Source: Brevibacterium aurantiacum
GTDB taxonomy: Bacteria > Actinomycetota > Actinomycetes > Actinomycetales > Brevibacteriaceae
Assembly (NCBI RefSeq): GCF_007558825.1
Contig: NZ_VLTK01000005.1
Location: forward strand, 280,755 to 344,754
Reading direction: 5' to 3'
Length of the DNA stretch: 64,000 nt
This document shows, piece after piece, positions 1-8,936 of the stretch. Numbering within the stretch: position 1 is the first letter of the stretch; the number at the start of each line of letters is the position of its first letter. Under the pieces are notes generated by a model, which saw nothing but the letters and a program-made list of their open reading frames with translations, had not been told where the DNA came from and made no database searches. The position numbers were made by a program, and so were the translations under genes.

Positions 1-2
1 AC

Positions 3-1139
3 GACGCGCCACAGGATGAGATCGATGAGGCTCTGGCCGATCTCGACCCGGTGACCCTGAAGTTCCAGCCTTCGGCGATGTCGGAGAAGTCGATCCTCGC
101 GCCGAACGGGCTCGATGTGAAGAAGGCGATCGAGGAGCGTTCGGGCGGAAAGATCACCGTCGACATCGTCTGGGGTCAGGCGATCGCCAGCTACGCCGAC
201 GTCGATGACGCTTTGGCTGACGGGCGAGTCGATCTCGCGTTCACGCTGCCGTCCTATACCCCGGCCGAATACCCGGCCTTCGATGCGCTCGGCACAGCCA
301 TGTCGACTCTGCCGTCTTCGCCGGTGGCCAGTGATCTGGCCGCGAATGCCGCCGGTGTCCAGGCCGCGTGGGAGACACCCGAGGTGCTCGCCGAGTTCGA
401 GGACAAGAATCTCGTTCCCCTCATCCCGATGCTCGCCGCTGGTGGGTATTCCACAATGTGCTCGAAGTCGATGACGTCTCTCGATGATTGGAAGGGCAAG
501 CAGCTGCGTGTCGGTTCGGCCGCCGCCGGTAAGCAGGTCACCGATCTGGGAGCCACTCCGGTGTCACTGTCGTTCCCGGAGACCTATGAGGCGCTGCAGC
601 GCGGAACCGTCGACTGCGATCTCGGGCAGCTCGCCCCGAACGTGGAAGCCGGCACCTTCGAGGTCGCCCCGAATATCGGAGTCGCCTCCGATGCGGGAAT
701 CGCGCGCTCTGCCGGTGCCATCACAGCCGGGAAGAAGTACTCGGAGCTGCCGGTGGCCTATCAGCAGATCGTCTTCGACTCGATGTCGACGACGTTCTCC
801 ACCATGATGGAGGTCGTCATCGGTGCCAAGGCGATGGCCGTCGAACAGGCGAAGGCCAACGACGGATCGGTTGAGCCCTTCGACGATGATGTGCAGAAGC
901 AGATGGCGAAGTACGCCAGGACGCTCTCGGATAAGACCGCAAAGAACGCCGGCGTTCCTGATGCGCCGTCGACGTTGAAGACCGCAGGGGCCGACTGGCA
1001 GAAGAGCGTGACCGAGCTCGGTTACGAGGACAAGGGCGACTTCGCTGATCTCGATCAGTGGTACCCGAAGGACGCGAACTACGACGAGCTCGGAACGCAG
1101 CTCTTCGAGAAGGCCATGGCCGGACACCGGCCGGAGTGA
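3..1139 (+). CDS. TRAP transporter substrate-binding protein, DctP-like (5' partial)
   Basis: This looks like the extracytoplasmic solute receptor of a TRAP transporter, which captures an organic acid or similar solute for a DctQ/DctM permease. The reading frame is open to the window edge, so the signal peptide and true start lie outside; the GTG at 51 is internal. The visible 362 residues carry DctP-like features: an early lysine-rich helix, the segment GGKITVDIVWG, and a C-terminal half with TVDCDLG and repeated helices. No permease gene follows; the next gene is convergent, so the permease genes, if present, lie upstream. The substrate cannot be read from the sequence. Confidence 0.78.
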   Translation, partial: DAPQDEIDEALADLDPVTLKFQPSAMSEKSILAPNGLDVKKAIEERSGGKITVDIVWGQAIASYADVDDALADGRVDLAFTLPSYTPAEYPAFDALGTAMSTLPSSPVASDLAANAAGVQAAWETPEVLAEFEDKNLVPLIPMLAAGGYSTMCSKSMTSLDDWKGKQLRVGSAAAGKQVTDLGATPVSLSFPETYEALQRGTVDCDLGQLAPNVEAGTFEVAPNIGVASDAGIARSAGAITAGKKYSELPVAYQQIVFDSMSTTFSTMMEVVIGAKAMAVEQAKANDGSVEPFDDDVQKQMAKYARTLSDKTAKNAGVPDAPSTLKTAGADWQKSVTELGYEDKGDFADLDQWYPKDANYDELGTQLFEKAMAGHRPE

Positions 1140-1237
1140 GGTAGGGCGGGGGACTGACGCCTAAACGAGTGTCATTTTCCCTGGTGCTTCAAACAGAAGC
1201 TCATTCCTCAGGCAGTGTCTCAGCTGTTTTCACTGAC

Positions 1238-2005
1238 TCACCAGCAGACAAAGCCTCCGTCCACCACAAGATCGTGGCCGTTCATATAGGCTGACGCGTC
1301 ACTGACCGCGAACGTCGCCGGACCGGTGAGATCGTCGACGGTACCCATTCGCCCTAGCGGGATTCCTGAAATCCATTCGGCTCGCTTTTCGGCGACTTCA
1401 TCACGTTCAGTCAGCGGAGTGAGAATGTAACCGGGAGATAGCGAATTTACGCGTACACCCTGGGGTGCCCATTCCACTGCCAACGATCGTGTCAGATGTG
1501 CGACGCCAGCTTTGGAGGCGTTGTAGTTGGGTTGCAGGAGACCCTTGTTTGCGATGATTCCCGACATTGATGCCATGTTGAGAATAGTTCCGCGCCCACG
1601 TTTCAACATCACTCTGGCCTCAGCTTGAGAGCTGAAGAAGACACCAGAGAGATTGACGTCTATGACATTTCGCCACCAGTCAGCCGGCATGTCGACTGCG
1701 GGCACTTCACCGCGGGCGATGCCGGCATTATTGAACGCGATATCCAATTCCCCGAGTTCGGAGTCGACGCGTTTAACCGCGTCGTTGACGGCGTCCTCTT
1801 CGGTGACGTCGACAGACAGGGCCAGGCTCCGCATTCCGATCGATTCGACTTCGCTGGCCGTGCGAGCAGCGGTATCCAAGTTCGTGTCTAAGATGGCCAC
1901 ATTTGCTCCGGCTCGTGCCCAGGCAAGTGCAACAGCACGGCCAATCCCTTGACCAGCTCCGGTAATGAGGCCAGTTTTCCCCTCAAGACTGAATGGATTA
2001 CTCAT
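1238..2005 (-). CDS. SDR family NAD(P)-dependent oxidoreductase
   Basis: A classical short-chain dehydrogenase of 255 aa, the usual family length. The Rossmann motif TGAGQGIG is at residues 15-22, NNAG at 92-95, the catalytic serine region near 146-148, and the Y161-x3-K165 pair is intact. The ATG at 2005 is chosen because GGGAAGG lies just upstream; a longer frame to 2164 would overlap the kinase gene and adds unrelated sequence. It is the last gene of the operon that starts with a polyol permease, so oxidation of a polyol or sugar intermediate is the likely role. The exact substrate is unknown. Confidence 0.85.
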   Translation of the reverse strand: MSNPFSLEGKTGLITGAGQGIGRAVALAWARAGANVAILDTNLDTAARTASEVESIGMRSLALSVDVTEEDAVNDAVKRVDSELGELDIAFNNAGIARGEVPAVDMPADWWRNVIDVNLSGVFFSSQAEARVMLKRGRGTILNMASMSGIIANKGLLQPNYNASKAGVAHLTRSLAVEWAPQGVRVNSLSPGYILTPLTERDEVAEKRAEWISGIPLGRMGTVDDLTGPATFAVSDASAYMNGHDLVVDGGFVCW

Positions 2006-2096
2006 TGTGATGCCTTCCCAATTTGTCATATTGCGGATTGAAGAGATGCGGATACGGAGGAAGCGGAGTGCCGACAGGTATTGACCTGCGATCGTC

Positions 2097-3053
2097 TTAA
2101 AGCGGTCTTCGGGTGTTGGTCGTGCGGAACTCGTCGACCCGTTTTCGATCAAGCACGACCGCATCTGACCCGAGGCCGGTGGCCATCAGACTGCCGCAGG
2201 CGAGTGCAAAATTGGCAGCATCTCGCGTCTCTGCTCCTTCTATGAGCGATGCGATGAATCCAGCTGAGAATGCGTCTCCGCAACCCGTTGTGTCGATGAC
2301 GTCAACGTCAAAGGCAGGTATCCGGATATCGCGATTGTTCGTATCGCTGATACTTACGCCGTCAGGACCCATCGTGATGAGGACGTTTTTGACGCCGGCG
2401 TTGAGATAGTAGTCGATGGCCTGTTGTCGATCATTTCCTGAGCCTGCGATGTAATACGCATCGTCATCACTTGGAAGGAGATAGTCGACGTAGGGCAGGC
2501 ACGGTTCGATGGCACTACGATCTGCAGCAAGAGAGGATCGACTGGGAATGAAGTCCATTGTTACGACGATCCCCAATTTCTTGGCTGTTCGAAGGAAGTT
2601 CGCGCTGGGCTGGCCGTCGATTCCTGGCAATAGGCCAGTGCCTCCGAGATGAAGGACTGAGATGCCTTCGAGCAGTTCTGCGTGCAGGTCCTGCTCGCCT
2701 AGCTTTCCATTGGTGCTGACAACATGTAGTGCAGGACGACTGCCGTCTTTCCGAATGGGAAGGATAGTTGCCGATGTCGGTGATGACGGATCTATTCGAA
2801 GGTTCATCGTCGATACTCCAGCCTCGCCCATCTGCGAGGTGATGAAACTTCCAAGCGCGTCGCTGCCGACCACCCCAACCGTAGACACGTCAGCACCGAG
2901 GTGAGCAAGATTGACCGCTGTCGCCGCAGCAGTACCCGCCACTGTCAACCGAATTTCGTCGAGCAGTTGGATGCCTTGTCCATCCGGGATGGATTCGACA
3001 TGTCGGCCGAGAACGTCGGCCAAATGCATGCCAACCGTGAGTACGCGTGTCAT
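2097..3053 (-). CDS. PfkB family carbohydrate kinase
   Basis: An ATP-dependent sugar kinase of the ribokinase/PfkB family, 318 aa. The C-terminal signature DTTGCGDAF is at 244-252 with D250 as the predicted catalytic base; the usual GAGD glycine-alanine is GCG here. The N-terminal half has the substrate-binding lid region, including GGTG near 137-140. The ATG at 3053 has a strong upstream GGAAGGGGAAGA. It is co-directional with the aldolase and SDR genes and probably phosphorylates a sugar or sugar acid in the same pathway. An FGGY kinase in the same operon makes two phosphorylation steps likely. Confidence 0.82.
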   Translation of the reverse strand: MTRVLTVGMHLADVLGRHVESIPDGQGIQLLDEIRLTVAGTAAATAVNLAHLGADVSTVGVVGSDALGSFITSQMGEAGVSTMNLRIDPSSPTSATILPIRKDGSRPALHVVSTNGKLGEQDLHAELLEGISVLHLGGTGLLPGIDGQPSANFLRTAKKLGIVVTMDFIPSRSSLAADRSAIEPCLPYVDYLLPSDDDAYYIAGSGNDRQQAIDYYLNAGVKNVLITMGPDGVSISDTNNRDIRIPAFDVDVIDTTGCGDAFSAGFIASLIEGAETRDAANFALACGSLMATGLGSDAVVLDRKRVDEFRTTNTRRPL

Positions 3054-3094
3054 GAGAGTCTTCCCCTTCCGAGTTGGCTAGATGTGGTGATCAA

Positions 3095-3730
3095 TCATGC
3101 GTGGTGGAGCTTCTCCCACTGATCGCGGGGAAATTCGCTTTTGGTGTCGCCGAGTAGAAGCGCACGATAGGTGGCCTCTGCCGCCTGCTCCATATTCACC
3201 GCCCTTCGGTAAGCCATTTCGATGCTCGGCCCGATGGCAGAAGAGCCGTGATTGCCCATGACGATGCAGTTATGCTCACTGGCCTGTGCGGCAGCAGTAT
3301 CTGCTAGTTCGTCGGAACCGTTGGGGTAGAAGTCTGTTCGCCCGATCGATTTCACATAGAAGGCGTGGTCAAGTGTGAACAGGCGAATGTTGTGGCCGAG
3401 CGCGTCAAGCAGCACCGCAAATTGCGGATGGAGATGAATGATGCAATTGACGTCTGGTCTCGCTGTATACGTGCGGTGGTGAAGTTTCCACTCCGACGAT
3501 GGCCGGGTGCTTGAGGAATCCACGGCCGTACTGTCCTTCAGATCGACGACCGCAAACGAATCGACCGTAAGGCGGTCGAGGAAGGTGCCGGCTCCGGTCA
3601 CCGCAAATTCGTCTGAGCCTGGCACCCGTGCAGACAGATTTCCTCCGCTGGCGAGGGCGAGCCCCTTCTGTACGGCGTCCTGACCAACTTGGCAGAGTTC
3701 GGCGACGAGCTCATGCAATTGATCGTTCAT
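3095..3730 (-). CDS. Class II aldolase/adducin family protein
   Basis: A zinc-dependent aldolase or epimerase of the AraD/FucA type, 211 aa. Metal ligands are visible as H99 and H101 in the HLHP segment and H161 in GNHG; E80 is the likely general acid/base. Members cleave sugar 1-phosphates such as L-fuculose or L-rhamnulose 1-phosphate, or epimerise ribulose 5-phosphate. In this operon it would act after the FGGY kinase. The start at 3730 is preceded by AGGAAAAGGAA at a longish spacing. The precise substrate cannot be assigned. Confidence 0.82.
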   Translation of the reverse strand: MNDQLHELVAELCQVGQDAVQKGLALASGGNLSARVPGSDEFAVTGAGTFLDRLTVDSFAVVDLKDSTAVDSSSTRPSSEWKLHHRTYTARPDVNCIIHLHPQFAVLLDALGHNIRLFTLDHAFYVKSIGRTDFYPNGSDELADTAAAQASEHNCIVMGNHGSSAIGPSIEMAYRRAVNMEQAAEATYRALLLGDTKSEFPRDQWEKLHHA

Positions 3731-3769
3731 ATGTTCACATTCCTTTTCCTATAAGTGAGTTTGTCGAAC

Positions 3770-4768
3770 TCAATCTGAGAAGACTTCCGGATTCTTCACA
3801 GTCGTGGGTTTCAAACCCTTCAGCCATTCCAGAAGTCCTTCGGTGGCGATCCGCGAGTGCTCTTTGATGACGTCATCGGAGGCCCCAGCGATGTGCGGAG
3901 TCATCGTGACGAGGTCTGATTCGAACAGCCGATGATCGGACTGCACTGGCTCCTGCCAGAAGACGTCGAGGCCAACCCCTGCCAGCTCACGATTGTCCAC
4001 TGCGTTCACAAGCGCGCCTTCATCGATCAGTGCGGCACGGGCGGCATTGATGAGATAAGCGTGGGGCCGGATAAGCGACAGCTCGCGAACTCCGAGGAGG
4101 CCGACAGTGTCCTTCATGAGAGGGACATGGAGAGAGATGACATCGGAACTGGAGAGAACCTCGTCGAGCGGAGCGATTCGAGCTTCATCGCCAAACGCGT
4201 CGTCAGGAAGGAACGGATCGTAGACGATGACGTCCATTCCAAAGCCTCGAGCACGTCTGAGCACACCTCGGCCGACTGCGCCTCCTCCCAGAATTCCGAG
4301 AGTTCTTCCAGCGAGTTGAATTCCTCGGAACAGCGAGTAGGGCGCGAATACATCGTCGGAGCTCCAGTTGCCCCTACGCAGCCAGCGCTCGGCTTGGCTA
4401 GTGTGGCGCACTGTCATCAGCAGGAGTGTGAATGCGAGGTCGGCTGTCACTTCTGCATTTCTGGCTGGGGTGGTGAGTACAGGAATATTCCTGGTAGTGC
4501 ATGCTGCAATGTCGACATTGACCGGGTTCGCTCGGCAAGAAACTACGGCGCGCAACGCGGGCATCTTGGTCAACGTCTCTTCATCGACTTCGTCGAGCTC
4601 GGTGATGACCACTTCCGCAGTGGACAGAAGTTCGTCTATCCCGCGGGTGCTCAGGGACTCACCAGCGATTGACGGCTCGACTTCGTGAACAGTGAAATCT
4701 TTGCGGAGCTCGTCGACTCGGACGGGATCGAATGCTGCCGTGATGACGAGGTGGGGTTTCATGCTCAT
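3770..4768 (-). CDS. D-2-hydroxyacid dehydrogenase family protein (phosphoglycerate dehydrogenase-like)
   Basis: An NAD-dependent D-2-hydroxyacid dehydrogenase of 332 aa. The nucleotide-binding motif is in the segment LGILGGGAVGRGV, the substrate-binding arginine is in INAARAALID, and the catalytic Glu/His pair falls in the segments ending EPVQSDH and TPHIAG. The family includes SerA, PdxB and glyoxylate reductases; this protein lacks the C-terminal ACT domain of long SerA. GGAAGGA precedes the ATG at 4768. Operon position suggests it processes a hydroxyacid or keto acid arising from polyol breakdown. Confidence 0.8.
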   Translation of the reverse strand: MSMKPHLVITAAFDPVRVDELRKDFTVHEVEPSIAGESLSTRGIDELLSTAEVVITELDEVDEETLTKMPALRAVVSCRANPVNVDIAACTTRNIPVLTTPARNAEVTADLAFTLLLMTVRHTSQAERWLRRGNWSSDDVFAPYSLFRGIQLAGRTLGILGGGAVGRGVLRRARGFGMDVIVYDPFLPDDAFGDEARIAPLDEVLSSSDVISLHVPLMKDTVGLLGVRELSLIRPHAYLINAARAALIDEGALVNAVDNRELAGVGLDVFWQEPVQSDHRLFESDLVTMTPHIAGASDDVIKEHSRIATEGLLEWLKGLKPTTVKNPEVFSD

Positions 4769-4840
4769 GGGGTCCTTCCAAACGGGTTATGAATGAGATC
4801 GAGTAGATTGTCGGGTCAAAGCGGCAGATGTTTGGACGCT

Positions 4841-6364
4841 TCATTGTGAGTCAGCTCGGAGTTGCCGTAGTCCGCGCCATTGTGGTCGCAACGCCTCTCG
4901 AACTTGCCGGAATATCGTCGCTTGCGTTGTATGGAGGGCATACCTTTCTTCGTTCGGATCGAACCGGCGTACAGGCGTGGCGAGTCGTTCCATCGCCGCG
5001 TCGACGCTGCCGACATTGCCTAGTGCAACTAGAGCCAGAGCAGCACATCCACGCGCACCGAGTTCGATGTCATCGGACCGTTCGATCACCCGACCGGAGA
5101 CATCGGCGAGGATCTGGCAGATGGTGTCTGACTGTGCGCCGCCCCCACTCAGACGGATGACGGCTGAGGATTCGAGGCCGAGTTCGTCCATGCATTCGCG
5201 CAGCGACTGCGCCAGACCTTCGTACACGGCGCGGATCATCTCGGCGACTGTTGTGCTTACAGAGAGGTTCACCCAGCTTGCGGAGGCAGCTGTATCGACG
5301 AAAGGTGCCCGCTCTCCACTGGTACTCGTATACGGCAGATAGATCACACCTCCGGCGCCAGGCTGAGCCGTGTTCGCAAGATCCTCCACCTCAGCCCAGG
5401 ACAGATCGGACAGACTCAATGAAGATCGTGCCCAGTCGAGATTAGGAGTTCCGTTCATCGGCGCAAAACACTCGAGTACCTTGCCGTGGCCGTCAAATGA
5501 AAGAGTAATGACCGGTTGGTTGTTTGCGGCTGTCCTCTGGTTGTGAAGGGCACCGACGAAACTGGTCGTGCCGATGATGGCATACCCTTGTCCCGGCTTC
5601 GCCGCCCCGAGCCCGACGCCGCCCAAAGGTGTGTCCACCATTCCGACTACGACAGGAAGGCCCACTGGAATTCCTGTGACCGACGATGCTTCAGCGGTGA
5701 CCGTGCCGGCGATATCGGTTGACGGAACTACCGGAGGAAGGAGCCGCCTGAATCGTTCATGACCAAGCTCGTCGATCAGTTCCCTGGAGTAGACGCCCGA
5801 ACTGACATCGAGATACGTTCGGCTAGCCTCCGTCGGATCCGTGGCGATCTCGCCAGTCAGCTGATATCGAATCCAGTCCTTGCAATTGAGATGAAATGCG
5901 GACGACTGAACTCTCTCCGGGTCCGCCTCCTCTATCTCTTCCAGCAGAACTGGCAACGCCCCTGGAAATAGGGCAGATCCGGTGACCCTCCGCACAGCAT
6001 CGGCACGTCCATCCATTTGCCATTGGTCTACTCTGTCACCGGCGCGCCCGTCCAACCAGAGCAGCGCCGGGCCAGTCGGACAACCCTCTTCGTCGACGAG
6101 CCAAGCCCCATCGCCCTGGCCCGTAATGGAAACAGCAATGATTTCGGCAGAATCAGATCGGCTGAGGGCGGAGTTCGTTGTACGACAGACAGCCGCCCAA
6201 ACGTCGATCATGTCCTGCTCTGCGGTCGTGTGTGTTGGGCGTTGAACTGACAACTCTGTCCGTGCAGACCCGAGCACTTGCCCAGCGGTCGATATGACCA
6301 CGGACTTCACCGCTGTGGTGCCAGCATCGATTCCCAATACAGCCGGTGTCTTCAATTCGCTCAA
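4841..6364 (-). CDS. FGGY family carbohydrate kinase (xylulokinase-like)
   Basis: A sugar kinase of the FGGY family, 507 aa. The N-terminal phosphate-binding motif LGIDAGTTAVKSVVIS and the C-terminal ATP-binding segment RLSGGGAQS are clear. FGGY kinases phosphorylate ketoses such as xylulose, ribulose or erythrulose, or polyols such as glycerol and erythritol. The start overlaps the stop of the upstream permease gene (ATGA-type junction at 6361-6364), so the two are translationally coupled. Together with a polyol permease this points to uptake followed by phosphorylation of a polyol or derived ketose. Confidence 0.86.
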   Translation of the reverse strand: MSELKTPAVLGIDAGTTAVKSVVISTAGQVLGSARTELSVQRPTHTTAEQDMIDVWAAVCRTTNSALSRSDSAEIIAVSITGQGDGAWLVDEEGCPTGPALLWLDGRAGDRVDQWQMDGRADAVRRVTGSALFPGALPVLLEEIEEADPERVQSSAFHLNCKDWIRYQLTGEIATDPTEASRTYLDVSSGVYSRELIDELGHERFRRLLPPVVPSTDIAGTVTAEASSVTGIPVGLPVVVGMVDTPLGGVGLGAAKPGQGYAIIGTTSFVGALHNQRTAANNQPVITLSFDGHGKVLECFAPMNGTPNLDWARSSLSLSDLSWAEVEDLANTAQPGAGGVIYLPYTSTSGERAPFVDTAASASWVNLSVSTTVAEMIRAVYEGLAQSLRECMDELGLESSAVIRLSGGGAQSDTICQILADVSGRVIERSDDIELGARGCAALALVALGNVGSVDAAMERLATPVRRFDPNEERYALHTTQATIFRQVREALRPQWRGLRQLRADSQ

Positions 6365-7695
6365 TTCTCCTTGGTCGCAGATGCACTGCTGACTTCAGCC
6401 TGCTTGTCTGTTCGTGACCTTCGGCGAGCTTCGATCTTCTCTGGTTCGATACCAGGTGCACGCAGCAAATAGGTGAGGAACAGTCCGACGATATAGATTC
6501 CTGCCAGTACCCAGATGACAGGTGCAACTCCCATGACGGGCACGAGTCCTGCAATCACCGGCCCAACGAAGTTTGAAGCTCCAGCACCGAGATTGAGGAC
6601 GGCGACTGCCGCAGCTTTGTGCTCTTTGGCGAGGAGAGGGACAACAGCAGAGAGTGGAACATACATTCCCAAGGCCAGTCCGTAGATAATGCCGATGATC
6701 ATGACAATCCAGTAGTTCGCGCCGACGCTTTGCGGAACATAGTAGAAGCCGAGAATGGTGATGGCTGTGGCCAAGCCTCCGCCCCAAGCAATGACATTGA
6801 GTCGCCCGAAGATGTCTGATGCATAACCGGAGACGAGGTTGGCGAGGACATTTGCAAAGAGCATCGTTCCCCAGATCGATGACCATTCGGACTGGCTGAA
6901 CCCGATAGTCTGCACCATGTAAACGTTGAGGAACACGGCGAACGAATAGTACGACATGGTGTTGATCAGTCGTAATACGCCTCCGACAGCGACTTTTGGC
7001 CTTTCGGCCATGATCGTCACTGACTTGACCAGACCGTCCACGGTCTCTTTCTTGGTAGGTCGGCGGGAACCCTTCTGAGCCTTGACGAGGACCGCCACCA
7101 TGACGGTAGCGACAATCACGAAGACGATTGCAGACCACAGTGTGCCGAGTGCGCCGAACGGTTCAACGACGGCCGACACGAAATAGCCGCTGATGACACC
7201 GAGGCCCATGGCGTTGAAGAACCAGTACCAGCCGACTGCTTTGCCCATGACTTCATTCGAAGTCTCCATGGTGACCCACACCAGAAACCCGTAAGCGAAG
7301 AAGGGATACCCGATAGCTCTGACCGCATAGGCGAGGAGCATGATCGTGTAGTTCCCTGGGATGACTCCTCCAACGAGGAAGACGACCTCAAGGGCGATCC
7401 AGATGACACCGCCGATGATCATCACTCGACGTGGCCCCCATGACTCGGCCAGTGCCCCGGCCAACCAGGCTGCAACAGCGACTATAAGTCCGTAGACGGA
7501 GAAAAGGGTGGCGATGCTGCCGGCCCCGAATCCTCGATCAGTGAGATAGTTCGAGAGGAAGCTGAGTTCGATTCCGTCGCCGACCATGAAGAGCATCAGC
7601 GCGACGAAACCCCAGGCAAGTTTGGCCGATATCCCTTGTTTGGTGAGGAAATTAGAGAATCTGCCGGTCTGTGCTGAATTCGTGGGTTCGGACAT
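6361..7695 (-). CDS. MFS transporter, polyol permease (RbtT/DalT/CsbX-like)
   Basis: A 12-helix major facilitator permease of 444 aa. The N-terminal region (WGFVALMLFMVGDGIEL followed by LSNYL) and the segment RAIGYPFFAYGFLVW resemble ribitol and arabitol permeases as I recall them. The ATG at 7695 is preferred over 7719 because AAAGGAGAGAC stands directly upstream. It is the first gene of a six-gene minus-strand operon; a SorC regulator is divergent and a palindrome sits in the promoter region. It probably imports the polyol degraded by the downstream enzymes. Confidence 0.83.
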   Translation of the reverse strand: MSEPTNSAQTGRFSNFLTKQGISAKLAWGFVALMLFMVGDGIELSFLSNYLTDRGFGAGSIATLFSVYGLIVAVAAWLAGALAESWGPRRVMIIGGVIWIALEVVFLVGGVIPGNYTIMLLAYAVRAIGYPFFAYGFLVWVTMETSNEVMGKAVGWYWFFNAMGLGVISGYFVSAVVEPFGALGTLWSAIVFVIVATVMVAVLVKAQKGSRRPTKKETVDGLVKSVTIMAERPKVAVGGVLRLINTMSYYSFAVFLNVYMVQTIGFSQSEWSSIWGTMLFANVLANLVSGYASDIFGRLNVIAWGGGLATAITILGFYYVPQSVGANYWIVMIIGIIYGLALGMYVPLSAVVPLLAKEHKAAAVAVLNLGAGASNFVGPVIAGLVPVMGVAPVIWVLAGIYIVGLFLTYLLRAPGIEPEKIEARRRSRTDKQAEVSSASATKEN

Positions 7696-7712
7696 TGTCT
7701 CTCCTTTGAGTG

Positions 7713-7726
7713 TGAACATTTGTTCA
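7713..7726. promoter_or_regulatory. Candidate operator for the SorC-family regulator
   Basis: TGAACATTTGTTCA has perfect 6-bp inverted arms, and a further half-site TGAACA follows at 7733-7738. It lies between the permease start and the divergent regulator gene, where autoregulation and operon control would be expected. Assignment to the regulator is inference. Confidence 0.5.
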
Positions 7727-7813
7727 CGTCAATGAACATTCGTAAGGGTAGAATAGGCACTGTCGGCATAAAGTCAAGACCGTGACCGAACTATCACGAA
7801 GGAGTGGGTGGCG

Positions 7814-8761
7814 ATGAGCGATAGGCGCACAGTCGGTCGAGTGGCTCGACTGCATTTCGAAAATGGTCTCACTCATCAGGAGATCGCCAAGCTTTACGAC
7901 CTTTCTCGAGTCAAGGTCACACGATTGTTGGCAGAAGCTCGTCAGACCGGCATTGTTGAGATCACCGTCCATTCTGATGAACGCCCCTTCTATGAAGTCG
8001 AAAGAGCCTTGGCCGATCGGTTCGGGCTGAAGCGTGTCTGGGTGTCTCCTCCGATTGAACCAGGCGATTCGGGCGGGCAGTCAGCAGACAATCGGGTGCT
8101 GGGGGTCACTGGTGCAGAGGCAATGCAAACGTTGCTTGACCAAGCGACTCGGGTGGTTATCGGTCTCAGTGCTGCTGTGAGCGTGAGCTCGAAATGCCTG
8201 CCGAAGTTCTCAGCCGCCGAGTTGGAGATATTCCCCTTGGCAGGAGGTCGTGCCGGTCGAGCGAGTGGATCGAATCCGCAGGAGCTGGTAGCAACTGTGG
8301 CGGCTGCAACGGGGGGCCAGAGTTTTCAGCTTCCGGCACCGTTGATTGCTGCGGACTCCCGAGTCTATGAGGCACTGATGGATAGAGCTGGCTGTGCCGC
8401 TGTACTTGAAGAAGCGGCCCAGGCGGACCTCCTCATTGTCGGTGTGGGTGCGGCTAGCAAGGTTGCGCCGGTCTTCCGCCAACAGGTCAGTCCGTCCGAC
8501 CTCGATGAAATCGCTCGTTCGACGGCAGTGGGCGATATTTCCGCACGGTTCTTTGATTCCGCTGGCAGTGCCGTCCGCAATGATCTGGACAGGCGTGTGG
8601 TGGGTCTTTCGCTGGCGCAGATGCGGAAGATCTCGAATCGCTTGGCGATTTCCGGAGGTGAGGACAAGGCGGCTGCGGTGAGGGCCGTTGCGGAGTCGGG
8701 GCTGATCAATCATCTGGCTACCGACCTGACATGTGCATACGCACTTCTCAGCGAGGATTAG
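7814..8761 (+). CDS. SorC/DeoR-type sugar-binding transcriptional regulator
   Basis: A 315-aa regulator of the SorC family. An N-terminal helix-turn-helix (HQEIAKLYDLSRVKVTRLL) is followed by a phosphosugar-binding domain like that of SorC, DeoR and EryD-type regulators, with VIGLSAAVSV and LLIVGVGAAS segments. The ATG at 7814 fits GGAG at 7801-7804 better than the in-frame GTG at 7808. It is divergent from the polyol operon and probably responds to a phosphorylated intermediate made by the FGGY or PfkB kinase. Confidence 0.85.
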   Translation: MSDRRTVGRVARLHFENGLTHQEIAKLYDLSRVKVTRLLAEARQTGIVEITVHSDERPFYEVERALADRFGLKRVWVSPPIEPGDSGGQSADNRVLGVTGAEAMQTLLDQATRVVIGLSAAVSVSSKCLPKFSAAELEIFPLAGGRAGRASGSNPQELVATVAAATGGQSFQLPAPLIAADSRVYEALMDRAGCAAVLEEAAQADLLIVGVGAASKVAPVFRQQVSPSDLDEIARSTAVGDISARFFDSAGSAVRNDLDRRVVGLSLAQMRKISNRLAISGGEDKAAAVRAVAESGLINHLATDLTCAYALLSED

Positions 8762-8936
8762 CGAGCAGCAAGTTGTTGGGTATCTATTGAGAGCCCTTCC
8801 TCGCCGAGTGCCGAGATCACAGAACTCCATGAGTCTGCCAAAATCGAGTCGGATGGCCACAGGTTCAACTAGGCTGGACACGGCGCACGCCAGCGCCGCT
8901 CTGCGTATCTGATCGAACGACAGAAGGGCTTGACGG

